A stretch of 64,000 bases of DNA from Pseudomonas sp. (GCF_030690725.1 NZ_JAUYGD010000032.1:62001-126000); one strand, 5' to 3'; shown: positions 28,402 through 37,986, counted from the first letter of the stretch. Translations and numbers: made by a program. Notes: a model not told the origin generated them from the letters alone.

Positions 28402-30312
28402 GTGGTGCAACGCTTAGCCTTCTCGATCTTCTTCACGCTGAGCCTGGCACTTGCTAGCGGCTTGGCGCACGCAACTATCGAGCTGACAACAGCCAGCAGC
28501 GGCGCCTCGCTGAATGAGCAGATCGAACTTCTCGAAGATATCGGCGGGCAACTGAGCATTGCCGATATGGCCGATCCGGCCGTACAAAGCCGTTTCCAAC
28601 CTGCAGCTGGACGCGCCACCGTAGGCCAAAGCCGTAATCCCTGGTGGATCAAGGTTACTTTACGACGAGCGCCCGGCGCCCCGTCTCAGTGGTGGCTGGA
28701 AAATGCCGGCATCACCATTTTCAATCTGCAGCTTTATCTGCCAGATGGCAAAGGTGGCTGGACGGTTCGCGAAACCGGCGAAGCGGTGCCTTATCTGGAC
28801 GGCCGAGACTATGCCTACCGACGCATGGTGTTCCAATTACCGGAGATCGGCGAGCAACCACTGACGCTCTACTTCCGCAGCCTTGACCCTGCCGGAAACT
28901 CCTTCCCACTGAAAATCTGGCAACTGCCTGATCTGGCAGAGTTAGCCGGCAACGAGAACATTGGTTTTGGCCTGATCTACGGGGTGATCCTCGCCCTGCT
29001 TCTTTACAACCTATTTATTCTGGTCGCCCTGCGTGACCGCGCCTATTTCTGGTACGTGATGGCGACCGCTTGCGTACTGATCTTTATCCTCAGCATGACC
29101 GGTCATGGCGCCCAATACCTTTGGCCGGACAACCCAGTGCCCTTCTGGCTGGATCGCATCACGTTGCCTTCGCTGTGGGGCATTTTTGTTATGCGCTTCA
29201 CCCAGGAGCTGCTCTACACCAAGCGCGGGCTTATCTGGCCGCATCGCTTACTCAACGCGGGCTGCGCACTCTATGTGATCGCCATCGTGATCAACGCCTT
29301 CGGCTACCGAGCAGAGGGCGCGCTGATGATCGCCCTAACCCCCATCGTCACCGTACCCACAGCCCTGTTCAGCGCTGGCGTGCGTTGCTACCAGGGCTTT
29401 ATCCCCGCGCGCTTTTATCTACTCGGCTACGGCGCGGTACTCGCCAGCACCGTGGTGCTGGTAATGCGCGCCGCTGGCCTGATTGAGCCCAGCAATTTCA
29501 CCGCCTATCTATTCCCGATTTCGGTCGCTGCCGAAACCATCCTGTTCTCCTTCGCACTGGCTTATCGCATTCAGATGCTCAAGCTGGAAAAAGCCGAAGC
29601 TCTGCAGCAGGCCGACCGCGAGAAAACAGCACGCCTGGCCCAAGCGCAAGCCAATGCAGCAGAACTTAAGCACTCGGTCGAACAACGCACAGCCGAGCTT
29701 GCAGCCACCAATGAACGCTTACTGCAGCGCGAAAGCGAGCTACAACACGCCGCCTTCCACGACCCACTCACTGAACTGCCTAACCGGCGTTTTCTGGTCG
29801 AACGCTGTGAAGCGGCGCTGGCTAACGCCCGCCGGCACAGTGAAGCCACCGCCCTGTTGCTGATCGACCTCGATCATTTCAAACCAATCAACGACAAATA
29901 CGGCCACGACGCCGGCGACCTGATGCTGCAAAGCATCGCCCAGCGCCTGCGCGAGCATGTGCGCTCGGGGGATGCGGTGGCGCGCCTGGGCGGTGATGAG
30001 TTTGCCGTGCTGATCTGCGGTGAAGATGCCGAGCAGCATGCCCGCGATATTGCCCGCCGCCTGCTGGACGAGCTAGCCAAGCCAGTGGCCTACGGCGCTG
30101 ACCGCCTTACCGTAACCATCAGCATCGGTGTGGCGCTGTACCCGCGCCACGCCAGCAACTTCACCACGCTGTACAAGGCTGCCGATGAAATGCTCTACAA
30201 GGTCAAGAGCCGTGGCCGCTCGGGTTCGGCCGTTTGCGGGGAAGATGGAGAGTTGAGCAGCAGCGCCCGCCTGCAACTGGATGTGCTGAATGTACCCAGT
30301 GGTTTGAGCTGA
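28402..30312 (+). CDS. Diguanylate cyclase, 7TMR-DISM + GGDEF, copy 1
   Basis: 636 residues, membrane-bound, makes c-di-GMP. Signal peptide about 1-24; periplasmic DISM extracellular domain about 30-185 (WWIKVTLRRAP and FYFRSLDPAGNSFPLKIWQL-like region). Seven hydrophobic helices span about 193-395, a coiled coil about 395-450 (ALQQADREKTARLAQAQANAAELKHSVEQRTAEL) and a GGDEF domain about 455-615. The active site GGDEF is intact at 530-534 and the product-inhibition RxxD (RSGD) lies five residues before it. Start is GTG at 28402 after AAGGGG. The next gene is a close paralogue. Confidence 0.94.
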   Translation: MVQRLAFSIFFTLSLALASGLAHATIELTTASSGASLNEQIELLEDIGGQLSIADMADPAVQSRFQPAAGRATVGQSRNPWWIKVTLRRAPGAPSQWWLENAGITIFNLQLYLPDGKGGWTVRETGEAVPYLDGRDYAYRRMVFQLPEIGEQPLTLYFRSLDPAGNSFPLKIWQLPDLAELAGNENIGFGLIYGVILALLLYNLFILVALRDRAYFWYVMATACVLIFILSMTGHGAQYLWPDNPVPFWLDRITLPSLWGIFVMRFTQELLYTKRGLIWPHRLLNAGCALYVIAIVINAFGYRAEGALMIALTPIVTVPTALFSAGVRCYQGFIPARFYLLGYGAVLASTVVLVMRAAGLIEPSNFTAYLFPISVAAETILFSFALAYRIQMLKLEKAEALQQADREKTARLAQAQANAAELKHSVEQRTAELAATNERLLQRESELQHAAFHDPLTELPNRRFLVERCEAALANARRHSEATALLLIDLDHFKPINDKYGHDAGDLMLQSIAQRLREHVRSGDAVARLGGDEFAVLICGEDAEQHARDIARRLLDELAKPVAYGADRLTVTISIGVALYPRHASNFTTLYKAADEMLYKVKSRGRSGSAVCGEDGELSSSARLQLDVLNVPSGLS

Positions 30313-30444
30313 TTAGGCGCAAGCCGCGAGCACCGCTCACCGTCCAGTTATCACCAAACCAACGTCGTGCTGGCAACTTCTGTGAACGATCAGGCAGCTG
30401 TGCCTATACTCGCGCAAACGCCACTCGACATCGGGAAGTCTGCA

Positions 30445-32349
30445 GTGCAGCGCCTAACCTTAGCCACCCTCCTCTTGCTGAGCCTGTTTAGCGGCCTGAG
30501 TGTTGCCAGCCCGGTAGTGCTGAGCGCGCCAAGCAGCGGCAGCGTGCTCAACGGACAAATCGAACTATTGGAAGATGTCGGCGGCCAACTGAGCATCGCC
30601 GACATGGCCGACCCTGCCGTGCAAAGCCGCTTTCAGCCGGCCGCCGGGCGTACCAGCGTAGGCCAGAGCAGCAACCCCTGGTGGATCAAACTGAGCCTGC
30701 AACGCGCCAGTAACGCGCCCAGCCAGTGGTGGCTGGAAGTCGGCGCAGTCACCCTGCTCGACCTGCAGATCTTCCTGCCCAGCGCCACGGGCCAATGGCA
30801 GCTGCGCCAGGCCGGTGAGCGCGTCGGTTTTGCCGAAGGCCGCGACCACGATTACCGCCGCGCGGTATTCAGCCTGCCGCCGCTGAGCGAGCAACCGCAA
30901 ACCTTTTACCTGCGCACCTTTGATCCGGCCGGCAACTCCTTCCCGCTGCGCATCTGGCAGCTGCATGACCTCGAACAACTGGCCAAGCGCGAGCACCTGG
31001 TGCTCGGGCTGATCTACGGGGTGATCCTCGCCCTGCTGCTGTACAACCTGTTTATCCTGCTGGCCCTGCGCGATCGGGCTTACCTCTGGTATGTGCTGAC
31101 CATGGCGGCCTCGCTGGTATTTATCGCCAGCATGAGCGGCCACGGCTTCCAGTACCTCTGGCCTGATGGCCCGGTGCCCAGCTGGCTGGATCGCATCACC
31201 CTGCCCATCCTGGTCAGCCTCGGCATCCTGCGCTTTGCCCAGGAACTGCTGTCCACCCGCACCACCCTGCGCATTGCCCACCACCTCCTCAATGGTTGTG
31301 TCGCGGTCTACCTGCTGGCCCTGGCGGTCAACCTGGCCGGTTATCGCAGTGAAACGGGCCTGCTGATCGGGCTGATCCCGGTTATTACCGTGCCGACCTT
31401 GCTGCTCAGTGCCGCCATCCGCTGGAAACAGGGCTTTACCCCGGCGCTGTTCTATCTGCTGGGCTACGGCAGCGTACTGTTGAGCTTTGTGATTCTGGTG
31501 CTGCGCGCCGCTGGCGTGGTGCAGCCGGGCGAGTCCACCGCTTACCTGTTCCCACTGGCCGTCGCGGCTGAAGCGATCCTGTTTTCCTTCGCCCTGGCCT
31601 ACCGCATCCAGATTCTCAAGCAGGAGAAGGCCGATGCGATCCTCCAGGCCGACCGCGAAAAAACTGCGCGCCTGGCTCTGGCTCAGGCCAATGCCGCTGA
31701 CCTGCAGCGCTCGGTTGAGCTGCGCACCGCTGAACTGGCCGCCACCAATGAGCGCCTGCGCCAACGTGAACAGGCGCTGCAACACGCCGCATTTCACGAC
31801 CCGCTGACCGAGCTGCCGAACCGCCGTTATCTGGTCGAGCGCTGCGAAACCGCGCTGGCCAACGCCCGTCGGCATAGCGAAGCGATTGCCCTGCTGCTGA
31901 TCGACCTCGACCACTTCAAACCAATCAACGACAAACACGGCCACGATGCCGGCGACCTGATGCTGCAGCAGATCGCTCTACGCCTGCGTGAACATGTGCG
32001 CGCCGGAGATACCGTGGCGCGCCTGGGCGGCGACGAGTTTGCCGTACTGGTGTGCGGTGCCGATGCCGAAGAACACGCCAGGGAAATCGCCAATCGCCTG
32101 CTCGCCGAGCTGGCCAAACCGGTGATGTACGGCGCCGAACGGCTGACCGTGACCATCAGCATTGGCGTGGCGCTGTATCCGCAACACGCCGGCACCTTTA
32201 CCGCGCTGTACAAGGCAGCCGACGAGATGCTCTATCGGGTCAAGACTCGCGGCCGCTCAGGCTCGGCGGTATGCGGCGAAGACGGCGAGCTGAGCAACAG
32301 CGCGCGCCTGCACCTGGATGTGCTCAGCGTGCCCAGCGGCCTGCTCTGA
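30445..32349 (+). CDS. Diguanylate cyclase, 7TMR-DISM + GGDEF, copy 2
   Basis: 634 residues with the same order of signal peptide, DISM sensor domain, seven-helix region, coiled coil and GGDEF (528-532, with I-site RAGD) as the preceding gene. Long blocks are identical (QIELLEDVGGQLSIADMADPAVQSRFQPAAGR, LGLIYGVILALLLYNLFIL). The GTG at 30445, preceded by GGGAAG, aligns exactly with the start of copy 1 (both give VQRL); the open frame to 30367 is therefore not used. The pair lies between ygiQ and alr. The sensor domains differ more than the catalytic ends, suggesting split signal recognition. Confidence 0.93.
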   Translation: MQRLTLATLLLLSLFSGLSVASPVVLSAPSSGSVLNGQIELLEDVGGQLSIADMADPAVQSRFQPAAGRTSVGQSSNPWWIKLSLQRASNAPSQWWLEVGAVTLLDLQIFLPSATGQWQLRQAGERVGFAEGRDHDYRRAVFSLPPLSEQPQTFYLRTFDPAGNSFPLRIWQLHDLEQLAKREHLVLGLIYGVILALLLYNLFILLALRDRAYLWYVLTMAASLVFIASMSGHGFQYLWPDGPVPSWLDRITLPILVSLGILRFAQELLSTRTTLRIAHHLLNGCVAVYLLALAVNLAGYRSETGLLIGLIPVITVPTLLLSAAIRWKQGFTPALFYLLGYGSVLLSFVILVLRAAGVVQPGESTAYLFPLAVAAEAILFSFALAYRIQILKQEKADAILQADREKTARLALAQANAADLQRSVELRTAELAATNERLRQREQALQHAAFHDPLTELPNRRYLVERCETALANARRHSEAIALLLIDLDHFKPINDKHGHDAGDLMLQQIALRLREHVRAGDTVARLGGDEFAVLVCGADAEEHAREIANRLLAELAKPVMYGAERLTVTISIGVALYPQHAGTFTALYKAADEMLYRVKTRGRSGSAVCGEDGELSNSARLHLDVLSVPSGLL

Positions 32350-32350
32350 C

Positions 32351-33430
32351 TCAGCTGTTGCGATAGCGCCGTGGCACCCGTGCAGTAACCTTGCTAAGCA
32401 GCTCGTAACCAATGGTGCCGGCGGCCTGAGCCACTTCATCCACCGGTAATTGTGCGCCCCACAGTTCGACTGCATCACCCACGGCGGCATCGGGCAGATC
32501 CGTCAGGTCGACAGTCAACATATCCATCGACACCCGCCCAACCAGCACCACTCGCTGACCACGGACGATAACCGGCGTGCCTGCCGGCGCATGGCGCGGG
32601 TAACCATCGGCATAACCACAACTCACCGTGCCGATACGCGACGGCCGCTCGGCGCGCCAGGTGCCACCATAGCCAACCGTTTCCCCCACCGCCACCTCGC
32701 GACAGGCAATCAGCTGCGCGGTCAGGCTCATGGCTGGGCGCAGGCCCAGCTCAGCGACGCCCAGATCAGCAATAGGCGTGGCGCCGTAGAGCATGATGCC
32801 GGGACGCAGCCAATCCATATGCGCCGCCGGAATGGTCAGAATCGCCGCCGAGTTGGCCAGCGAGCGCTGGGCGAAATCCAGATCCAGCAGATCGAGAAAC
32901 TGCTCCAGCTGCAGCTCGGTGGTCTCGCTGCCGCGCTCATCGGCGCAGGCAAAATGGCTCAGCAGATTTAGCTCGGCTACCTGCGCCGCACCTTGCAAAC
33001 GGCCGTGCCATTCACGCACTGCTGCGGCGCTAAACCCAAGGCGATGCATGCCGCTGTCCAGCTTCAGCCAGACATTCACCGGCCGCGCCAGGCTGGCGGC
33101 GAGCAACTGCTGCGCCTGCTGCTCGCTGTGCAGCACCACATCCAGACCCAGCTGCGCGGCAAACGAGTACTCGTCCGCCTCGAAGCAGCCCTCGAGCAAT
33201 AGAATCCGCGCCTCACCATGCAGCGCGCGCACCTCGGCGGCCTCCTCCAGGCTGGCCACGGCAAAGCCGTCGGCCACATCGTGCAACGCCGTCACCACCT
33301 CACGCACGCCATGCCCATAGGCATTCGCCTTGACCACCGCAAACGCCTGCCGCCCAGGCGCACAGCGCTTGGCCACCGCGTAGTTATGGGCAATGGCTGA
33401 CAGATCGATGGTGGCAACAAGAGGACGCAT
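32351..33430 (-). CDS. alr: Alanine racemase
   Basis: PLP enzyme interconverting L- and D-alanine for peptidoglycan, 359 residues. The PLP lysine is in VVKANAYGHG near residue 35 and the catalytic tyrosine region is GYGGTWRAERPSRIGTVSCGYADGYPR near 250; also VGRVSMDMLTVDLTD. ATG 33430 gives the family N-terminus MRPLVATIDLSAIAHNY. Convergent with the diguanylate cyclase gene, ending 1 bp from its stop, with no visible terminator between. It neighbours dnaB as in other Pseudomonas. Confidence 0.96.
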   Translation of the reverse strand: MRPLVATIDLSAIAHNYAVAKRCAPGRQAFAVVKANAYGHGVREVVTALHDVADGFAVASLEEAAEVRALHGEARILLLEGCFEADEYSFAAQLGLDVVLHSEQQAQQLLAASLARPVNVWLKLDSGMHRLGFSAAAVREWHGRLQGAAQVAELNLLSHFACADERGSETTELQLEQFLDLLDLDFAQRSLANSAAILTIPAAHMDWLRPGIMLYGATPIADLGVAELGLRPAMSLTAQLIACREVAVGETVGYGGTWRAERPSRIGTVSCGYADGYPRHAPAGTPVIVRGQRVVLVGRVSMDMLTVDLTDLPDAAVGDAVELWGAQLPVDEVAQAAGTIGYELLSKVTARVPRRYRNS

Positions 33431-33567
33431 GACAGGGCTCCACGGCAGGCTAAAGCCGAGCATCTTAACCCTCAGCTCTTGGGCTGCAAGCGCCAGGTAG
33501 CCCAGCACAAGCCATACACCTGCGATGGCGCTGCGAGCGACGCAAATTTAATCGCAGCGAGGCAAAA

Positions 33568-33593
33568 GCTACTGACATTAAGCTGTCAGTAGC
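33568..33593. promoter_or_regulatory. 26-bp palindrome, candidate operator for VOC/WYL pair
   Basis: Perfect 10-bp arms GCTACTGACA and TGTCAGTAGC around a 6-nt spacer, 87 bp upstream of the VOC gene whose neighbour encodes a WYL regulator. A regulator controlling its own neighbourhood is the simplest reading. The rest of the 250-bp alr-VOC gap shows no gene. Confidence 0.6.
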
Positions 33594-33680
33594 ACTCACC
33601 TAGAGTGGGTTCCACAGGCTAAAGCGCGCCGTCAGATACTGCCGTTGCCTGTCGCACCCCAACCTTCAAGGAGAGAGAAC

Positions 33681-34046
33681 ATGAATGCGATCAACTGGTT
33701 CGAGCTATTTGTCAGCAACTTCGAGCGTGCCCGTGGCTTCTATGAACGCGCCCTGGCCACACCGCTGGAGGTCATGGAGGGCATGGGCGGACGTATGGCA
33801 ATGTTCCCCCACGCACTGGAAAGCGGTGTCGGCGGCTGCCTGAGCGAGTCTGCCGAGCAACAGAGTGGCATTGGCGGCACCCGCGTCTACCTCAATGTCG
33901 AGGGCCAACTGGATGCCGTGGTAAACCGGGTGCCCTCGGCAGGCGGTGTGATTATCCACAGCAAGATGTCCATCGCGCCGCATGGCTTTATCGCTGTGAT
34001 AAAAGACAGCGAAGGTAATGAAGTGGGCCTGCACAGCATGTCCTAA
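33681..34046 (+). CDS. VOC (glyoxalase/bleomycin resistance fold) protein
   Basis: 121 residues, one pair of beta-alpha-beta-beta-beta modules. Opens NAINWFELFVSNFERARGFYERAL, and ends HGFIAVIKDSEGNEVGLHSMS, the usual VOC metal-site glutamate region. Strong AAGGAGAG ribosome site before ATG 33681. Substrate unknown; such proteins paired with a YafY-type regulator often respond to small-molecule or DNA-damaging stress, but that is inference. Confidence 0.87.
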   Translation: MNAINWFELFVSNFERARGFYERALATPLEVMEGMGGRMAMFPHALESGVGGCLSESAEQQSGIGGTRVYLNVEGQLDAVVNRVPSAGGVIIHSKMSIAPHGFIAVIKDSEGNEVGLHSMS

Positions 34047-34109
34047 ACCCAGCATTCCGGGCGTGTATCAGCGCGCCCGGTAATCCAGAGCGAGAACAGC
34101 TGAGACAAC

Positions 34110-34811
34110 ATGAGACGCGCCGACCGTCTATTTCAAATCGTGCAGTTCCTGCGCAGTCGTCGCCTGACCACCGCCCAGTGGCTGGCCGAGCGCCTGCAAG
34201 TCTCGGTGCGCACTATTTATCGCGATATCCAGGACCTCTCCCTTTCCGGAGTGCCCCTGGAAGGTGAAGCCGGCGTCGGCTACGTGCTGCGCCAACCGAT
34301 GGATTTGCCGCCCTTAATGTTCGAGCGCGAGGAGATTGAGGCGTTGCTGGTGGGCGCGCGCATGGTCAAGGCCTGGGCGGACCCACAACTGCAACGGGCC
34401 GCCGAATCGGCACTGGCGAAGATCCACAGCGTGCTGCCCAACGAGCTGCGCGATGAGCTCAATCGCAACCAGCTGTTTGCCCCTGAAACCAATCCGTACC
34501 CCGTGCACTGGCTCGGCCAGCTGCGCCAGGCCATACGCCAGCGCCACAAACTGCTGATCAGCTACCGCGATGAGCGCGGAGACACCAGTCAACGCTGCGT
34601 CTGGCCGCTAGGGCTGTTCTTCTGGGGGCAAACCTGGACCCTGTGCAGCTGGTGTGAGCTGCGCAACGACTTTCGCAACTTCCGCATCGACCGCGTCGAA
34701 CAGCTGCAGGACCGCGCGGAGACCTTTGCAGCGGTGGAGGGCCAACGCCTGGAGGACTACCTCAAACCCTATCTAGGCGAGCACGCCACCGCACCGCTGT
34801 ACAAAAGCTAA
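34110..34811 (+). CDS. YafY-like transcriptional regulator, HTH + WYL domain
   Basis: 233 residues. The N-terminal HTH (about 1-60: MRRADRLFQIVQFLRSRRLTTAQWLAERLQVSVRTIYRDIQDLSLSGVPLEGEAGVGYVLR) is of the HTH_11/DeoR type. The WYL domain (about 130-210) contains ISYRDERGDTSQRCVWPLGLFFWGQTWTLCSWCELRNDFRNFRIDRV. WYL domains bind ligands or single-stranded nucleic acid and switch DNA binding. Together with the upstream VOC gene it forms a common two-gene unit; the palindrome at 33568-33593 is the likely target. Confidence 0.9.
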   Translation: MRRADRLFQIVQFLRSRRLTTAQWLAERLQVSVRTIYRDIQDLSLSGVPLEGEAGVGYVLRQPMDLPPLMFEREEIEALLVGARMVKAWADPQLQRAAESALAKIHSVLPNELRDELNRNQLFAPETNPYPVHWLGQLRQAIRQRHKLLISYRDERGDTSQRCVWPLGLFFWGQTWTLCSWCELRNDFRNFRIDRVEQLQDRAETFAAVEGQRLEDYLKPYLGEHATAPLYKS

Positions 34812-34843
34812 CGCCTGATGAGCGCGGCTTAGAGCAAGCCGGA

Positions 34844-36238
34844 TTACTCGTCGTCGAACTGATAGCTACCCGGCGCGAGGTTTTCGAAACGCGAGAACTT
34901 GCCGAGAAACGCCAGCCGCGCCGTACCCAATGGACCATTACGCTGCTTGCCGATAATGATTTCGGCCACGCCCTTGTACTCGGTTTCAGGGTGATACACC
35001 TCGTCGCGGTAAACGAACATGATGATGTCGGCGTCCTGCTCGATCGCCCCGGATTCACGCAAGTCGGAGTTGATCGGGCGTTTGTTCGGGCGCTGTTCAA
35101 GGCCACGGTTAAGCTGCGACAGGGCGATCACTGGGCAGTTGAATTCCTTGGCCAGAGCCTTCAGCGAGCGGGAGATTTCGGAAATCTCGTTGACTCGGCT
35201 GTCGCCGCTGGAGCCGGGAATCTGCATCAGCTGCAGGTAGTCGACCATGATCAGGCCGATCTCGCCGTGCTCACGAGCCAGACGGCGAGTACGTGCGCGC
35301 ATCTCCGAGGGAGAGATACCGGCGGTGTCGTCGATAAACAGCTTGCGGTCGTTGAGCAGGTTGACCGCCGAGGTCAGGCGCGGCCAATCATCGTCGTCCA
35401 GGCGACCGGCACGCACCTTGGTCTGGTCGATGCGCCCAAGGGACGCCAGCATACGCATGACGATGGAGTCGGACGGCATCTCCAGGGAGTAGACCATCAC
35501 CACCTTGTCGCTGCGCATCAGCGCGTTTTCTACCAGGTTCATGGCGAAGGTGGTCTTACCCATCGACGGTCGACCGGCGACGATGATCAGGTCAGCCGGC
35601 TGCAAGCCGCTGGTCAGGTTGTCCAGATCGGTAAAGCCAGTGGACAGGCCGGTGATCGCGTCGCCGGCATTGAACAGGGTGTCGATGCGGTCGATGGCCT
35701 TGACCAGAATATCGTTGATCCCCACAGGGCCACCGGTCTTCGGCCGCGCTTCGGCGATCTGAAAGATCAGGCGCTCGGCCTCGTCGAGAATCTCGGCGCC
35801 GGTACGACCTTGCGGCATATAGGCGCTGTCGGCGATTTCTCCGCTGATGCCGATCAACTGGCGCAGCGTGGCACGCTCACGAATGATCTGCGCATAGGCC
35901 TTGATGTTGGCCACCGAGGGCGTGTTCTTTGCCAGCTCACCGAGATAGGCCAGGCCGCCGACTTGCGACAGCTGCCCTTCCTGGTCCAGCTGCTCGGATA
36001 CGGTCACCACGTCGAAGGGGTGGTTACGCTCGGCCAGCTTGAAGATCGCGCGGAAGATCAGGCGATGGTCATGCCGATAAAAGTCGCCATCGGACACCGC
36101 ATCGAGCACCCGCTCCCAGGCATTGTTGTCGAGCATCAGGCCGCCAAGTACGGCCTGCTCCGCCTCGATCGAGTGCGGCGGCACCTTCAGGGCGGAGGTT
36201 TGCAGGTCGTACTGTTCGGGCAGGCTGATGTCGTTCAT
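34844..36238 (-). CDS. dnaB: Replicative DNA helicase DnaB
   Basis: Hexameric 5'-3' helicase at the replication fork, 464 residues. N-terminal domain (SIEAEQAVLGGLMLDNNAWERVLDAV), then a RecA-like motor with Walker A GRPSMGKTT near residue 225 and VYSLEMPSDSIVMRML, VDYLQLMQIPG (Walker B) and SQLNRGLEQRPNKRPINSDLRESGAIEQDADIIMFVYRDE. No intein. Downstream of the rplI terminator on the same strand, so it needs its own promoter in the 120-bp gap. Confidence 0.98.
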   Translation of the reverse strand: MNDISLPEQYDLQTSALKVPPHSIEAEQAVLGGLMLDNNAWERVLDAVSDGDFYRHDHRLIFRAIFKLAERNHPFDVVTVSEQLDQEGQLSQVGGLAYLGELAKNTPSVANIKAYAQIIRERATLRQLIGISGEIADSAYMPQGRTGAEILDEAERLIFQIAEARPKTGGPVGINDILVKAIDRIDTLFNAGDAITGLSTGFTDLDNLTSGLQPADLIIVAGRPSMGKTTFAMNLVENALMRSDKVVMVYSLEMPSDSIVMRMLASLGRIDQTKVRAGRLDDDDWPRLTSAVNLLNDRKLFIDDTAGISPSEMRARTRRLAREHGEIGLIMVDYLQLMQIPGSSGDSRVNEISEISRSLKALAKEFNCPVIALSQLNRGLEQRPNKRPINSDLRESGAIEQDADIIMFVYRDEVYHPETEYKGVAEIIIGKQRNGPLGTARLAFLGKFSRFENLAPGSYQFDDE

Positions 36239-36265
36239 AAGGCTCTAGGCAAAATTCGGTGTTCA

Positions 36266-36305
36266 CAAAACAAAAGGCACGACACCGCTTGCGCAATGTC
36301 GTGCC
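36266..36305 (-). terminator. Rho-independent terminator after rplI
   Basis: On the minus strand, a 9-bp stem (GGCACGACA with TGTCGTGCC) closes a 12-nt loop and is followed by TTTTGTTTTG. It ends the rpsF-rpsR-rplI operon just before dnaB. Confidence 0.9.
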
Positions 36306-36357
36306 TGATTGTTAGCGGCCCGGCACCTGAGTGCAAGTCCACTTAGTCGCGAGCCTA

Positions 36358-36804
36358 TTAGGCTGCTACTACGACAACCTTAACGGTTGCTTCAACGTCG
36401 CTGTGCAGGTGCACGGCTACGTCGTATTCGCCGAGTTGACGAATGGTGCCGTTCGGCAGACGCACTTCAGCTTTAGCCACTTCAACGCCGGAGGCGGTCA
36501 GGGCTTCAGCGATGTCGTGAGTACCGATGGAGCCGAACAGTTTGCCTTCATCGCCCGCGGTAGCGGTGATGGTGACTTCCAGTTCAGCCAACTGAGCAGC
36601 GCGGGATTCAGCGTACGCTTTCTTCTCGGCAGCCAGTTTTTCCAGCTCGGCGCGACGCGCTTCAAACGCAGCAACGTTTGCAGGAGTAGCGGCGGTGGCT
36701 TTGCCTTGCGGCAGCAGGAAGTTACGACCGTAACCGGACTTAACATTCACTTTATCGCCCAGGTTGCCCAGGTTGGCGATTTTTTCCAGCAGGATCAGTT
36801 CCAT
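36358..36804 (-). CDS. rplI: Ribosomal protein bL9
   Basis: Large-subunit protein, 148 residues. [36 protein letters not shown] is the conserved N-terminal rRNA-binding domain. A long alanine/lysine-rich connecting helix (about 42-75) leads to the C-terminal domain ([31 protein letters not shown]). Last gene of the rpsF operon. Confidence 0.98.
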   Translation of the reverse strand: MELILLEKIANLGNLGDKVNVKSGYGRNFLLPQGKATAATPANVAAFEARRAELEKLAAEKKAYAESRAAQLAELEVTITATAGDEGKLFGSIGTHDIAEALTASGVEVAKAEVRLPNGTIRQLGEYDVAVHLHSDVEATVKVVVVAA

Positions 36805-36825
36805 TTGGTAATAACCTCTTAACTT

Positions 36826-37719
36826 TTAACCTTCACCGTTCGCGGGGCCCGAGCCTTGTTTGCGCTCAAAGCGACCACGAAAATCAAGCAGACTGTCGAC
36901 AATGGCCAAAACCACCAGTAACGGATAAGTCAGCTGCATAAACAGCAACAGCGTGATGTACAACCCGACCAGCCAGAACTTACCTAGCCGACCTTGCGCC
37001 ACCATCCCATGCAACAGGGCGATGCCCGCAAACGCTAACGGCACACTGCACAACGGAGTCAGCATGGCCATTTGCGGACCCAGATTGGGCCCCAACAGCA
37101 TGCCTACCAGCAGCAACATCGCCAGCGGGGTCGGAAGGCGTAGCGCGCGAAACTCGCGGCCAAAACCACCCGGGTTATACAACTGCGCCTGCCAGAAGCG
37201 CCCAAGCATCAGGCTCAACAGGCTGACTATCTGCAACAACGCCGCGATCAATCCGGTCAGTACCGGTGCAACCAGGCTATCCAGACGCGCTCGCTCATCC
37301 ACCGACATCTGTTGGTGAACCCCATCAAGCATTTGCGGCATAAGCTTTTGCAGCTCAAGCGCCATTGCCTCGATGGGTTCGCGGAACACCGCACCCAAGA
37401 CCAGCCCATACACCAGGCCCAATGCCACGCTGCACAGCAGCACACGATTCCAGGACAGGTTGGCGCGTAACAACAACGCCAATCCCAGCGCACCGAGCAA
37501 CACCAACAGGGTGCGCGGCTCACCGAAATACCACCAGCCAATGGCCGGTAGCAGGGCCCAGGCGAGGATGCCAAAGGCATCACTCCAACCGCGCCGCAGA
37601 AGCACCAGGCTTCCAGCGGCAGCACTTAACCAGAACAACAGCGGCAACGCCGCAGAAACCACCACTACGAGAGTGGCCTGCATACGGCCGCGCATAATGA
37701 ATTCAGCTATGGCGCGCAT
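36826..37719 (-). CDS. DUF2232-like integral membrane protein
   Basis: 297 residues with about eight hydrophobic segments, inserted between rpsR and rplI. Recognisable stretches are LGRFWQAQLYNPGGFGREFRALRLP and the C-terminal LLLFMQLTYPLLVVLAIVDSLLDFRGRFERKQG. It resembles the uncharacterised membrane protein at this place in other Pseudomonas and the DUF2232 group. The spacing (21 bp to rplI, 36 bp from rpsR) puts it inside the ribosomal operon. Function unknown. Confidence 0.88.
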   Translation of the reverse strand: MRAIAEFIMRGRMQATLVVVVSAALPLLFWLSAAAGSLVLLRRGWSDAFGILAWALLPAIGWWYFGEPRTLLVLLGALGLALLLRANLSWNRVLLCSVALGLVYGLVLGAVFREPIEAMALELQKLMPQMLDGVHQQMSVDERARLDSLVAPVLTGLIAALLQIVSLLSLMLGRFWQAQLYNPGGFGREFRALRLPTPLAMLLLVGMLLGPNLGPQMAMLTPLCSVPLAFAGIALLHGMVAQGRLGKFWLVGLYITLLLFMQLTYPLLVVLAIVDSLLDFRGRFERKQGSGPANGEG

Positions 37720-37755
37720 GCGATCTATCCCTTACTTCTTGTCGAACATCCGGTC

Positions 37756-37986
37756 TCAGCGGCCGTGGCTGTCGGTGTAAGGCAGCAGGGCCAGGAAGCG
37801 GGCGCGCTTGATAGCGGTAGCCAGCTGACGCTGATAACGAGCCTTAGTACCGGTGATACGGCTAGGAACGATCTTGCCGGTTTCCGAGATGTAAGCTTTC
37901 AGCGTGTTGAGATCTTTGAAATCGATCTCTTTCACTTCTTCTGCAGTAAAACGGCAGAATTTACGACGACGGAAGAAACGTGCCAT
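37756..37986 (-). CDS. rpsR: Ribosomal protein bS18
   Basis: Small-subunit protein, 76 residues. [72 protein letters not shown] is a full-length bS18. It forms a heterodimer with bS6, encoded 28 bp upstream; that pair binds the operon leader in many bacteria. Confidence 0.98.
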   Translation of the reverse strand: MARFFRRRKFCRFTAEEVKEIDFKDLNTLKAYISETGKIVPSRITGTKARYQRQLATAIKRARFLALLPYTDSHGR

